From: a virus
DNA: 64,000 nt
IMG/VR virus record: IMGVR_UViG_3300008459_007659
Location: 62,001-126,000 of that record
Direction: 5' to 3' (one strand)
Part shown: positions 46,270-55,888 of the stretch, piece after piece
Layout: each line of letters begins with the position of its first letter
How positions within the stretch are numbered: the first letter of the stretch is position 1
Position numbers and translations under genes: made by a program
The notes under the pieces: generated by a model
The model's input: the letters and a program-made list of their open reading frames with translations, nothing else
Databases searched by the model: none
What the model was told of the DNA's origin: nothing

Positions 46270-47178
46270 GTGGCAACAGGTAGTTACGGAACAATTAGAC
46301 CGGCAGATGTTAGTCCTGATGATGTAGACATCATTTTGAATTACACTCCAAGTAGAGACGATACTGATAATTTCGTTTTAACAAAATTGGATGCAAAAAC
46401 AATATTACGACCTTATTTTAATAATAACAATACTGGTGGTAATGCGGATGTTGAGATTTTAGGTGGATTATACAACTTAAAACTTCCTGCGGATGTATTC
46501 AATAAATTAGGGATATATACATTATATATTAGACCGGCAGAGATAAGAACTAGAATTACAGATTGTGGTATTTTATCGGCATTACCAAATGTTAAAGGGA
46601 TTGTTATTGATGTTAATAATGTCCCAACACAATTTAGGAATAATTTTATTAATCAAGGTTTAATTGGATTTAGAGTTGAATATTTAAATTCTGATGGAAC
46701 AAAGATACCGAACTTTTTTAGGATGATAACCTCATCTTTTTATTGTGAGCCAGTAATACAAAATCTTACAAATACATCACAAAAATCAATTAGATATAGA
46801 TATACTGAAGGAACAACTAATTTAATTTTTTGTACGCTTTCACCATCATCATCACCAACTAATAAACCAAACGCAACACCATTCATTGGACAACCAAATC
46901 AAGATATTGTTATTAGTAATACATATTTTAATCCGGTAACCACTGAAATTGAGATTGTTGAGCACGATATATCAACATTGGCACTTGCTCTTTATGGGAA
47001 TCAAACTAAGTCAATTGATGATGGTATTTACACTATTTACGACAGTGAAAATAATATATACAAACAATACAACTTATACGAAATTAGAGATCAGTTTAAT
47101 GAACTTCTTTATGAAGTTAGACAAGACAGAGGTAATAATATTGATTTTACTAAAAACTTTACAAATATAACAGGATAA
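46270..47178 (+). CDS. Putative baseplate structural protein, GTG start
   Basis: The protein has 302 aa. The first in-frame start after the leader is GTG at 46270, giving MATGSYGTIRPADVSPDDV, an N-terminus shaped like those of other virion proteins here. The chain is beta-rich with ILGGLYNLKLPADVFNKLGI and VKGIVIDVNNVPTQF; I do not know the family. It shares TAATG with the next gene (47176-47180), so translation is probably coupled to the tail-protein-I-like gene. Confidence 0.65.
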   Translation: MATGSYGTIRPADVSPDDVDIILNYTPSRDDTDNFVLTKLDAKTILRPYFNNNNTGGNADVEILGGLYNLKLPADVFNKLGIYTLYIRPAEIRTRITDCGILSALPNVKGIVIDVNNVPTQFRNNFINQGLIGFRVEYLNSDGTKIPNFFRMITSSFYCEPVIQNLTNTSQKSIRYRYTEGTTNLIFCTLSPSSSPTNKPNATPFIGQPNQDIVISNTYFNPVTTEIEIVEHDISTLALALYGNQTKSIDDGIYTIYDSENNIYKQYNLYEIRDQFNELLYEVRQDRGNNIDFTKNFTNITG

Positions 47179-50100
47179 TGGCAATTATTAAGTATACTTG
47201 CCCACCACAGGCTAGCGGAGAAGGAAGTTTTTCTGACAATCTTGTCGGATTTCAATTAGTTGACGGTGGAGGTTTTACTCAAGCAAATTTTGAGTTCACT
47301 ACCAATGTGACCGAAAAAGTTAATAGAAATTTCTCAATTGGATCATTTTCCGATCCAATTTCTTTGGAATCAATGAATATTACCGATATTGAACAATCAA
47401 AATTATTGGTAAATAAAAATTTTCAAGTATACCCAAATTATGATTTAAGTGAAATTACTAATTTTACAATTTATGGTTCTTTGGCTAAAAGATTTTCAGT
47501 ATCCATAACTAAAATTATTAATTACTTTCCTGCGGCGTTAGAGATATTTTCATCAACAACAAGATTTGTAACAGGACAAACAGTTACAACCTCATCGTAT
47601 GATGTTATTGAAAATGAGACATATTTTGAAATTCCATTATATCTTATTCGTAATCCGTTTGACATTGATTTTAGTATTAATGCAACAAGAAACTTACAAT
47701 TAAGAGAGATTACAGTATCTCCATTGAGAAATTTAACGGTGGAATACTCAAAATATACGGTTATTATTGATGGGGTAAATTACCCAATTAATACAGTAGT
47801 ACCAACAACAGACACAGATACAACATTAAAATTGTATATTGAAGGAAACCCGTTTAATGGACAATCCGAGATTTTTAAAACAATAATAATAAGACCAACA
47901 GACTTCTATGTTAACAAAGTCTTCAATGAGGAGTTTGATCAAGTTGAAAACTTTTTATTAAATAGAGAAATTTCACCAAAATATAGTGCTTATTTTAATA
48001 AACCAATTGAAAATGATGATGGTACTTATACTATCACTCAAGAAGTTGTAATTTTCCCATTAAGTGGTATTTGGAATTTAAGTATTAGTGGTAATGATTT
48101 TAATAGTTATCTATTAAAATTAAGTAGTGTTGCGGAAAATTTAGATGAATATAGAACAAATTTAATTTCTAGATTTTTAACTACAGGTGCGATAAAAGAA
48201 TTTGATACATCGGATCAAAAAGTAGAAAAAATATTACAAATATATGGTAGAAGTTTTGATGAAACAAAAAAATTCATAGGTGCTTTAGCGTATATGAATT
48301 CAGTTCATTATACCGTTAAAAATGATATCCCATCACAACTTTTAAAAAATTTAGCACAAACTTTAGGGTGGAAAGATAATATTTCACCAATCACTAACGA
48401 ACAATTATTAGATTCTGTATTCTCAAGTGGGGAAAATACATTTACAGGACTTTCTAAAGGACAAACTCCTGAAGAAATTAATTATCAATATTATAGAAAT
48501 TTAATATTAAATTCCGCATATCTATTTAAGTCAAAAGGAACAAGAAAATCAATTGAAATGTTGTTGAGATTGATTGGTGCTCCTGATGCCATTACCGAAT
48601 TTAATGAATATGTGTATGTTGCTGATCAGAGAATAAATTTAACTCAATTTGGGGAACAATATACTCAAATATCGGGAGGTACATATGTACAGGATATACC
48701 TGTATTGGATACTACCGACATATATTCAATTATGGGTGTTCAGTATACGGGATTCACAACAAATACTGTAACTCAAGATATTACAGTAACCAAAGTTGAT
48801 TACCCTATAGATAGTTTTGGTTATCCAAGTATGCCTGTAGACAGTGATAATTTCTTCTTCCAAATTGGGGGAGGATGGATAGAATCTACACCACAACATA
48901 GAATGCCGGCACAAGTTGATTTGACGACTAGTGTATTTACAGGTGCAAACCCAAATTATCAAACAACTTTACAACCATTCAATTACGGGGAAGAATATTT
49001 ACAGAGATTTAAACAATTTCCATATATGGATTTAGGTTTTAAATTACGAAAAACTGCGGATAATAAAAAAAGTTGGGTGGTAAATAATGAAATTATTAGG
49101 AGAAGTACTGATGGTGGATTTACAGCTTATTACCCTACTGATGATGATAGATTAGTGTTGAATGTTAAAAATATTGACATTTTTATGAATCCAGCTCAGG
49201 GACTTGTTTACGATGTTTGGAATATGTCACGACAATATAATTACCCAATACCTGAAGAAGGATTGAATTATATTGCACCAACATACTGTAACCCAAATCC
49301 TAACACACCATACCCACAAAGAGGGGGAATAGATTGGACTGAAATTATACCAAAACCAAAACAAAAAACATTTTTTGAATTTGCTCAAAGTTTTTGGCAT
49401 AACACAATTAATGTTAGAAATAGACAATTTATTACTGATGGAAAGACGGGAGGTTATCCGACACTTCAGTCAATTTATTGGAAATATCTTGAATCACTAG
49501 AATTGGCGGGAATTAAAAACGACAATTTTACTTATCAGACAATGATAGATTATGTAAATGGTATTGGGGATTATTGGATTAGATTAATTGAACAAATGGT
49601 TCCGGCAACAACAATATGGAATGCCGGTACAAAGTACGAAAATTCAATATTCCACAGGCAAAAATATGTGTGGAGAAGACAGATGGGTTGTCAATTAGTA
49701 CTTGTACCTTGTAACCCATGTACATTAGTGGGGCAATTATTTACCTACGATTGTCCAATCCAAACGGTAAGTTGTTCAGTGTATCCTTGGGATACAAATC
49801 CTTATATTAATTCATTTGGTAATGTTCTTGGTGATATGTTAAATGGTTATCTATCATCAAACGGTTTAACATTTGGTGATTGTGATATGAATACGTTACA
49901 AACTACTTGGTATGTGAATGTTAAATTTAATGGAAATGATATTATTAACTACCCATTCTTCAATGGGGTTGGATATAATAACCCATTATCTGTACCAAGC
50001 GGACAAACTTGGGTTGATGCAATACAAACAAGTTTTGTTGATTTACAAACATATGGGTTAAGTTATTATTTAAATGATGATGAAACAAGTTTTACTGTAT

Positions 50101-50183
50101 TTAATAGTACTTGTATCCCATTAAGCGTAGTTCAAAGTTTTGAACTTAATGTTGGAATAAATTTTAATTTACTATGTAACTAA
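47178..50183 (+). CDS. Baseplate wedge protein with tail protein I-like core
   Basis: The protein has 1001 aa. Residues about 385-470 resemble P2 gpI-type proteins: LAYMNSVHYTVKNDIPSQLL leads to NLAQTLGW, then YYRNLILNSAYLFKSKGTRK followed by SIEMLLRLIGAPDA. These proteins bind the gp6/gpJ ring through its arm and join fibres to the baseplate. The N-terminal 330 residues are beta-rich. The C-terminal part, Cys-rich near CQLVLVPCNPCTLVGQ, is unrecognised. It begins by TAATG overlap and ends by TAATG overlap with the SprB-type gene, which suggests that the latter is mounted on this wedge protein. Confidence 0.65.
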   Translation: MAIIKYTCPPQASGEGSFSDNLVGFQLVDGGGFTQANFEFTTNVTEKVNRNFSIGSFSDPISLESMNITDIEQSKLLVNKNFQVYPNYDLSEITNFTIYGSLAKRFSVSITKIINYFPAALEIFSSTTRFVTGQTVTTSSYDVIENETYFEIPLYLIRNPFDIDFSINATRNLQLREITVSPLRNLTVEYSKYTVIIDGVNYPINTVVPTTDTDTTLKLYIEGNPFNGQSEIFKTIIIRPTDFYVNKVFNEEFDQVENFLLNREISPKYSAYFNKPIENDDGTYTITQEVVIFPLSGIWNLSISGNDFNSYLLKLSSVAENLDEYRTNLISRFLTTGAIKEFDTSDQKVEKILQIYGRSFDETKKFIGALAYMNSVHYTVKNDIPSQLLKNLAQTLGWKDNISPITNEQLLDSVFSSGENTFTGLSKGQTPEEINYQYYRNLILNSAYLFKSKGTRKSIEMLLRLIGAPDAITEFNEYVYVADQRINLTQFGEQYTQISGGTYVQDIPVLDTTDIYSIMGVQYTGFTTNTVTQDITVTKVDYPIDSFGYPSMPVDSDNFFFQIGGGWIESTPQHRMPAQVDLTTSVFTGANPNYQTTLQPFNYGEEYLQRFKQFPYMDLGFKLRKTADNKKSWVVNNEIIRRSTDGGFTAYYPTDDDRLVLNVKNIDIFMNPAQGLVYDVWNMSRQYNYPIPEEGLNYIAPTYCNPNPNTPYPQRGGIDWTEIIPKPKQKTFFEFAQSFWHNTINVRNRQFITDGKTGGYPTLQSIYWKYLESLELAGIKNDNFTYQTMIDYVNGIGDYWIRLIEQMVPATTIWNAGTKYENSIFHRQKYVWRRQMGCQLVLVPCNPCTLVGQLFTYDCPIQTVSCSVYPWDTNPYINSFGNVLGDMLNGYLSSNGLTFGDCDMNTLQTTWYVNVKFNGNDIINYPFFNGVGYNNPLSVPSGQTWVDAIQTSFVDLQTYGLSYYLNDDETSFTVFNSTCIPLSVVQSFELNVGINFNLLCN

Positions 50184-52444
50184 TGAGTTGTGGTTTACCA
50201 TATGTGTATAATTATTTTGTAAGCGGAGATTGCTCTAATATAGGTGCTGGAGTAGTATCATTTGATATTACAGGAAGTACCGCTCCTCCATATTCTGTAA
50301 TGGAATTAACCACATCAGGTTTGTTACCGACTTCTGCGTCTACTACTTCATATTATTTTAGTGGTTTAACTGGTGGTTCATATAGTTTGGAAATTACGGA
50401 TTCTTGTTTAAGTCCAGGACCTTCATCCGCAATAATAAATTTTAATATATCTACAGGTAGTTGTTTATCAATATCGTCAACAACAAATACAACTTGTGGT
50501 AATAATAACGGATCTTTAACCTCAACATTCTCAGTTGATTATGGGGGTGGAGAAGTTTTTCTATATGAAACAACAAATGGGTATCAATCAAGTGGTGCAA
50601 CAACCCTTGGTAGTTATACTTTTAATTCATTATCAGGTGGTACATATTATGTTATCGGAAATGATGGAGGTGGATGTACTGGGAAAAGTGAAAGTTGTAT
50701 TGTAAAATCCTCAACAACGGTTGATTTTGGTGTTTATGTTATAAATGATGGTAGTTGTGTTGCACTTGATGGAAGTGGGAAGATAATTGTTACAGGACAG
50801 ACGGGAACATCACCATATACATATAGTTGGAGTAGTAATGCGAATGGACAAACAGGTTCTACAGTTACAGGATTAACGAGCGGTGTTTATAGTGTGACTA
50901 TGACGGATTCGTTAGGATGTTCAAAAACACTAACAAATATTACGGTGAACCAAGTGTTACCTGTTGGTATTGTTAATTTTACTATTGTGTCACCAAGTTG
51001 TTTCTCAAATGACGGGGAGGTTACAGTCCAACTTACAGGAGGGACATCACCTTTCTATTATTCAGGATCAAATGGTAGTGTCGCAATTTCATTCTCAGAT
51101 AGTTATACATTTACGGGGTTATCTTCAGGTGATTTTACTGTTAATGTTACCGATGCTGGATTATGTACTAGCTCACAAACAACAACATTATTAACACCTA
51201 ACGGATTCTCAATTCTTAATCTTAGTACGGTTAATTCAAATTGTAATAATAGTGACGGACAAATTTTTATTGAATTAAATGGTGGTTCTAATGTTGGTAC
51301 ATATGTTTACACTTTAATAAATTCTTTAGGTAATACTGTATCTACATCAACTGAAGGTAATAATTATCATTCGCCACCATTATCATCGGATACATATACT
51401 ATTTTGATTAGTGGAGGTTCTTGTGTATTTACCGCAACAACAATAATAAATAATACTAATTTATATACAATTACCGCAAATACCACAGGTACAACTTGTG
51501 GTTTTAATAATGGGACAATACAGATTTTAGCGTCAAGTGGGGGTACACTACCATATACCTATCAAATCACCGGATTTCCACCTGGACCCGTATCAACATT
51601 TAGTAATTTATCTCCAGGATTTTATGATGTAACTGTAACGGATTCAGGAGGTTGTCAACAAATTGAAACGGTATATATTACAGGATCGTCTCCAGTGTAT
51701 TTTGATTTTTTTGCTACACAACCTATAAGTGGGAATGATGGAGAACTTGATGTATTAATAACAAGTGGGGAGCCACCGTTTATTTTAAATTGGAGTTCTA
51801 ATGTTAATGGACAAACAGGAACTACCGTGACTGGTTTAACTGCGGGAACATATTCATTAGAGGTAATTGATGATAATGGATGTGCATTAATTAAAACGAT
51901 TGAATTATTTGGAACAGTACTATATAGTAGTTATCAAACATATAGAGTATGTTCTAATAATTTCCAAAATAGTGGTACTCTTGGTAGAAGAGGTATACAA
52001 CAAATGTTAAATGAAGGTTTCTTTGATTTAACATCGGGAGATACTAATTGTATATTAAATTCTGCTATTTTTACGCTTGATGTGACAGTAAATGGTGTTA
52101 ATTCTCAAACCGTATTTTATACATCAACAGGACTTGATGATTACCCAACAGATGAGGAATGGGTTAATGAAATTAAAACTTCTTTATATGGTTTTTCGGG
52201 AATTACTTCGGTTGAAACCAATATTGAAACTAATAAAATAATAATTAAGAGTGGTTGTTTAACTGGAGGCACAACTTGTCAACCTACGGTAACAACACAA
52301 TTGGATGACACAAGAGTAATAATTAATTTGTTAATAGATTATGACATATCTTGTGTGGAATGTGGAGTATATCAAAAAGTTTTCCAAGACGACTTTGAGT
52401 TTGTATTCCAAGATGATAATAGTTATATATTCCAAGGACAGTAA
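50183..52444 (+). CDS. Tail fibre/adhesin-like protein with SprB-type repeats
   Basis: The protein has 753 aa and is built of several (about seven) repeats of roughly 80-90 aa with the SprB pattern. This is a short Cys, a GT(S/L)PYTYSW-type strand, a turn, then GVYSVTMTDSLGCSKT or FYDVTVTDSGGCQQI. SprB repeats come from the gliding adhesin of Flavobacteria and are frequent in Bacteroidetes surface proteins. The last residues (VFQDDFEFVFQDDNSYIFQ) repeat a Phe-Gln-Asp motif shared with the next gene product. It overlaps both neighbours by TAATG. It is likely a virion surface protein that meets the host coat. No signal peptide is present, as expected for a virion protein. Confidence 0.7.
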   Translation: MSCGLPYVYNYFVSGDCSNIGAGVVSFDITGSTAPPYSVMELTTSGLLPTSASTTSYYFSGLTGGSYSLEITDSCLSPGPSSAIINFNISTGSCLSISSTTNTTCGNNNGSLTSTFSVDYGGGEVFLYETTNGYQSSGATTLGSYTFNSLSGGTYYVIGNDGGGCTGKSESCIVKSSTTVDFGVYVINDGSCVALDGSGKIIVTGQTGTSPYTYSWSSNANGQTGSTVTGLTSGVYSVTMTDSLGCSKTLTNITVNQVLPVGIVNFTIVSPSCFSNDGEVTVQLTGGTSPFYYSGSNGSVAISFSDSYTFTGLSSGDFTVNVTDAGLCTSSQTTTLLTPNGFSILNLSTVNSNCNNSDGQIFIELNGGSNVGTYVYTLINSLGNTVSTSTEGNNYHSPPLSSDTYTILISGGSCVFTATTIINNTNLYTITANTTGTTCGFNNGTIQILASSGGTLPYTYQITGFPPGPVSTFSNLSPGFYDVTVTDSGGCQQIETVYITGSSPVYFDFFATQPISGNDGELDVLITSGEPPFILNWSSNVNGQTGTTVTGLTAGTYSLEVIDDNGCALIKTIELFGTVLYSSYQTYRVCSNNFQNSGTLGRRGIQQMLNEGFFDLTSGDTNCILNSAIFTLDVTVNGVNSQTVFYTSTGLDDYPTDEEWVNEIKTSLYGFSGITSVETNIETNKIIIKSGCLTGGTTCQPTVTTQLDDTRVIINLLIDYDISCVECGVYQKVFQDDFEFVFQDDNSYIFQGQ

Positions 52445-52746
52445 TGACACAATTGGTGATAAGTAATGTTACAGGATTAACAATACCATATCAAATATAT
52501 GTTTGTGATGTTTATGGTAATAATTGTACAATAGTTGCAACTGTAAATACTGTAATTCCACCAATGGTTACAATTACATTACCATCACAATTTAATATGT
52601 CACCAGCAATAGGAGTATTAGTAAAAGATTTATATTGTGAAAGATTTATTGTTTTAAATTGCGTTAATTTACCACCTGTAGGAAAACAATTCCAAGACGG
52701 AGATTACTTCTTCTTTATGGATTATAGCATTTATCAGTTCCAATAA
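52444..52746 (+). CDS. Small fibre-associated protein sharing a C-terminal tag with its neighbour
   Basis: The protein has 100 aa with a single beta-sandwich-like domain, starting by TAATG overlap. The C-terminus (KQFQDGDYFFFMDYSIYQFQ) resembles the tail of the preceding protein. I do not recognise a family. A small cap, chaperone or attachment piece of the same surface structure is a reasonable guess. Confidence 0.6.
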   Translation: MTQLVISNVTGLTIPYQIYVCDVYGNNCTIVATVNTVIPPMVTITLPSQFNMSPAIGVLVKDLYCERFIVLNCVNLPPVGKQFQDGDYFFFMDYSIYQFQ

Positions 52747-52758
52747 TGAATTAAAGTG

Positions 52759-52766
52759 TATTTATA
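52759..52766 (+). promoter_or_regulatory. TATTTATA octamer before the first repeat-fibre gene
   Basis: It starts 22 nt before the ATG at 52781 and marks the start of the receptor-contact block. Confidence 0.45.
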
Positions 52767-52780
52767 TATAAAAAAGAATA

Positions 52781-55700
52781 ATGGCATTTTTAACGGATCA
52801 AATACCAGCAACCGGGGTTAATTTAACTGATTTATTTCACATAGTGGATCCTAATGATTTATCACAAGGTAATCCTGCTGGATCATCATATAAAGCGTGT
52901 TTTCAGCAAGTACTTGGAGCATTAACGGGTGGAACATCTGTTATGATAGTTGGTTCTGGAATTGGTTCGGTTGAAAGATGTGGTAATAATAATGATGCAA
53001 GTGGGAACTACTCCACTGTAAGTGGTGGTAGAGTAAATACATCAAGTTGTAATTGGTCAACTGTAAGTGGGGGGTATTGTAACACATCAAGTGGGTGTTA
53101 TTCGACAGTAGGTGGCGGACAACAAAATGGTTCAACATCTAATAATTCAACTGTAAGTGGCGGGTATTGTAATACAATCTTAACAGGAGCAACAAACTCA
53201 ACTATAGGTGGAGGGAACTCCAATACAATACTAATAGGATCAACTTTAACAACGATTGGTGGTGGTGGTTTGAATACATCAAGCGGTTCTAGATCAACCG
53301 TAAGTGGTGGTGTTGGTAACACATCAAGTGGTGGTGGATCAACAGTTGGTGGTGGTCAAAGTAACGAATCAAATGGGGCTAACTCAACCGTAAGTGGAGG
53401 TTATTATAATACATCAAGTGGTGACTGGTCAACAATTGGCGGTGGTAGTGGGAATACATCAAGTAATTATTTTTCAACAATTGGCGGTGGTAGAAGTAAC
53501 ACATCAAGTGGGTGTTACTCAACCGTTGGTGGTGGTAAATGTAACACATCATCAGGTACTTATTACTCAACTATAAGTGGAGGATATCGTAATACATCAA
53601 TTGGTAGTGAATCAACCATAGGTGGGGGGCGTTTTAATACCTCAAGCGGTTACTATTCAACTATAAGTGGAGGACGTTGTAACTCATCAATTGGTGCGGA
53701 TTCAACCATAAGTGGTGGTCTTAGTAACAAAACAAATAGTGACACATCAACCATAGGTGGTGGGTGTAATAATACAATATTAACTGGTTCAACAAGTTCA
53801 TCAATTGGTGGTGGTGAATGTAATACAATCTTAACAGGATCAACAAGTTCATCAATTGGTGGTGGTGAATGTAATACAATCTTAACAGGATCAACACATT
53901 CAACAATTGGAGGGGGTGTGAGTAATACTTCAAGCGATTATTATTCAACCGTAGGTGGTGGTGCAAACAACACTTCAAGTGGAGGTAGATCAACCATAAG
54001 TGGGGGAGCAAGTAGTACATCAAGTGGATATTATTCAACCGTAGGTGGTGGTAGATGTAATAGATCGTTAGGGGATTCTACAACCGTAGGTGGTGGTCAA
54101 TTTAATAGGGCGTGTGGTCAAATATCAACAATAAGTGGGGGGCGAGCAAATATTTCGTGTGGAACATATAGTTCAGTCGGTGGTGGAAACGCTAATACGT
54201 CAAGTAGTTATGCATCAACTGTTGGAGGTGGATTCAGTAACACATCTTATGGTGTGTGTTCAACAGTAAGTGGTGGTCGTCAAAATACATCGGTTGGTGA
54301 TACCTCAACGGTAAGTGGGGGTATAGGTAATACATCATTAGGAGCGTGCTCAGTAATTGGTGGGGGTGTTTGTAATACAAATATGTCTACGGGTGGTTTT
54401 ATAGGATCAGGTTGTGGAAATACTTCGTGTGATGTTTATAGTTTAGTAGTTGGAGGTTATTTTAATAAAGTTAACGGTAAAGCTTCAACAGTTAGTGGAG
54501 GTTATTGTAATACAATATTAGCTGGAGCAACAAGTTCAACCATTGGTGGTGGACAACAAAATACAATATTAGCATCAGCAGCAAACTCAACCATTGGTGG
54601 AGGTAGTGGTAACACAATAAGTAGTTTTTCATCAGTCGTAGTAGGTGGATGTTTAAACACGTCAAGTGGGGGATACTCATTTATCGGTGGTGGTAGAAGA
54701 AATGTGTCAATCGGTTTTATATCAACCGTAAGTGGAGGTTATTGTAACACATCAATCGGAGATTGCTCAACCGTAGGTGGTGGTAGAGGTAACACATCAA
54801 GTGGGTGTTATTCAACCGTTGGTGGGGGAACGCAAAATAAAAGTAATGGTGTAGTATCAACAATAAGTGGGGGTAGAACTAATACCGCATCAAATTATTT
54901 TACATTTATTGGTGGAGGTAGAGGTAACACATCAAGTGGGTGTTATTCGACAATAGGTGGTGGATGTTTGAATCGATCTTTAGGTGTTGGATCAACAATA
55001 GGTGGTGGATTGCAAAATATAACAAGTGGTAATTGTTCGTCAATATTAGGAGGAATTAGTAATACATCAAATTGTAATGGATCAACCGTAGGTGGTGGTT
55101 GTCGTAATACTGCATCAAATTATTTTTCGTTTGTTGGTGGAGGACTACAAAATACAAATAATGGTGTTTGGGGTACCTTATCTGGAGGTATATGTAATAG
55201 ACTTATAGGTAACGGAGCATCAATTGGTGGTGGTTCTAACAATACTGCTTGTGGAGATTATTCGGTAATAAGTGGTGGAATATCGGGAACTACAACGGCA
55301 AGTAATAATTTCATTGGTGGAGGAAGTAATAACACAACAACAGGAAACTACTCCTCAATTTTAGGTGGAGTATTTAACACCTCAATAGGAAATTATTCTT
55401 CAATTTTAGGAGGTTCAGGAAATACCGTAACACATAATTGTTCATCGGCTTTTGGTGTTGGTATTACATCGGTTTCAGCGTGTACATTCCATACAAATTA
55501 TTTAACATTACAAAATACACCAGATACTGATCCGTCAAATACAAATTTCTTGGTGAGAGATACATCAACAGGTGTCGTTAAATCAAGAGATATTTCATTA
55601 CCGTTGAATTATGCGACCTCCGCAATAACATCATCACAAACATTAACTTGGGATAAAAGTTATTGGGGGGTTAGTGGTTCATCAAATGTTGATTTAACAT

Positions 55701-55888
55701 TACCGACAACAACATCGAAAGATGGTTATTATTTATTGATAAAAGATGAAGCAGGAACTTCTGGTTCATACAGAATAAGATTAACGCCAGCATCAGGATT
55801 GATTGATGGTAATTCATATGTTGATATGAATATAAACTATATGTCTCTTACTGTTATGGTGAGAAACGGAAATTGGTATATAATATGA
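52781..55888 (+). CDS. Long repeat fibre, YadA/Hep_Hag-type head repeats
   Basis: The protein has 1035 aa. An N-terminal adapter (about 1-67: TGVNLTDLFHIVDP, then PAGSSYKACFQ) is followed by roughly fifty repeats with consensus S-T-(V/I)-x-G-G-x-x-N-T-S-S-G-x-x, most 15 residues long and some 17 (with ILTGST replacing SSG). This is the left-handed trimeric beta-roll pattern of YadA-type head domains. The C-terminal 110 residues (KDGYYLLIKDEAGTSGSYRI, ending RNGNWYII) form a tip-like domain. It is probably a trimeric tail fibre. It shares the adapter and repeats with the protein at 57125. Its stop overlaps the next ATG as ATGA. Confidence 0.75.
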   Translation: MAFLTDQIPATGVNLTDLFHIVDPNDLSQGNPAGSSYKACFQQVLGALTGGTSVMIVGSGIGSVERCGNNNDASGNYSTVSGGRVNTSSCNWSTVSGGYCNTSSGCYSTVGGGQQNGSTSNNSTVSGGYCNTILTGATNSTIGGGNSNTILIGSTLTTIGGGGLNTSSGSRSTVSGGVGNTSSGGGSTVGGGQSNESNGANSTVSGGYYNTSSGDWSTIGGGSGNTSSNYFSTIGGGRSNTSSGCYSTVGGGKCNTSSGTYYSTISGGYRNTSIGSESTIGGGRFNTSSGYYSTISGGRCNSSIGADSTISGGLSNKTNSDTSTIGGGCNNTILTGSTSSSIGGGECNTILTGSTSSSIGGGECNTILTGSTHSTIGGGVSNTSSDYYSTVGGGANNTSSGGRSTISGGASSTSSGYYSTVGGGRCNRSLGDSTTVGGGQFNRACGQISTISGGRANISCGTYSSVGGGNANTSSSYASTVGGGFSNTSYGVCSTVSGGRQNTSVGDTSTVSGGIGNTSLGACSVIGGGVCNTNMSTGGFIGSGCGNTSCDVYSLVVGGYFNKVNGKASTVSGGYCNTILAGATSSTIGGGQQNTILASAANSTIGGGSGNTISSFSSVVVGGCLNTSSGGYSFIGGGRRNVSIGFISTVSGGYCNTSIGDCSTVGGGRGNTSSGCYSTVGGGTQNKSNGVVSTISGGRTNTASNYFTFIGGGRGNTSSGCYSTIGGGCLNRSLGVGSTIGGGLQNITSGNCSSILGGISNTSNCNGSTVGGGCRNTASNYFSFVGGGLQNTNNGVWGTLSGGICNRLIGNGASIGGGSNNTACGDYSVISGGISGTTTASNNFIGGGSNNTTTGNYSSILGGVFNTSIGNYSSILGGSGNTVTHNCSSAFGVGITSVSACTFHTNYLTLQNTPDTDPSNTNFLVRDTSTGVVKSRDISLPLNYATSAITSSQTLTWDKSYWGVSGSSNVDLTLPTTTSKDGYYLLIKDEAGTSGSYRIRLTPASGLIDGNSYVDMNINYMSLTVMVRNGNWYII
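53001..55450 (+). repeat. DNA-level tandem repeats coding for the fibre beta-roll
   Basis: Units of 45 nt (15 aa), with some of 51 nt (17 aa), run through most of the gene at 52781. Two 51-nt copies starting at 53816 and 53867 are identical or nearly so, and a third diverges after 53890. Such DNA can gain or lose units by slippage or unequal crossing-over. Confidence 0.8.

Noticed and set aside
53721-54038. Minus-strand open frames in the repeat fibre genes (also at 52941, 53379, 54492 and 58029)
   Set aside because: They are His/Leu/Tyr-rich mirrors of the repeat codons, without starts or leaders.
53000-55450. Regular direct repeats resembling a CRISPR-like array
   Set aside because: The repeats are in one long open frame, have a 45/51-nt period with coding degeneracy, and have no constant repeat with unique spacers. 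They encode a beta-roll.
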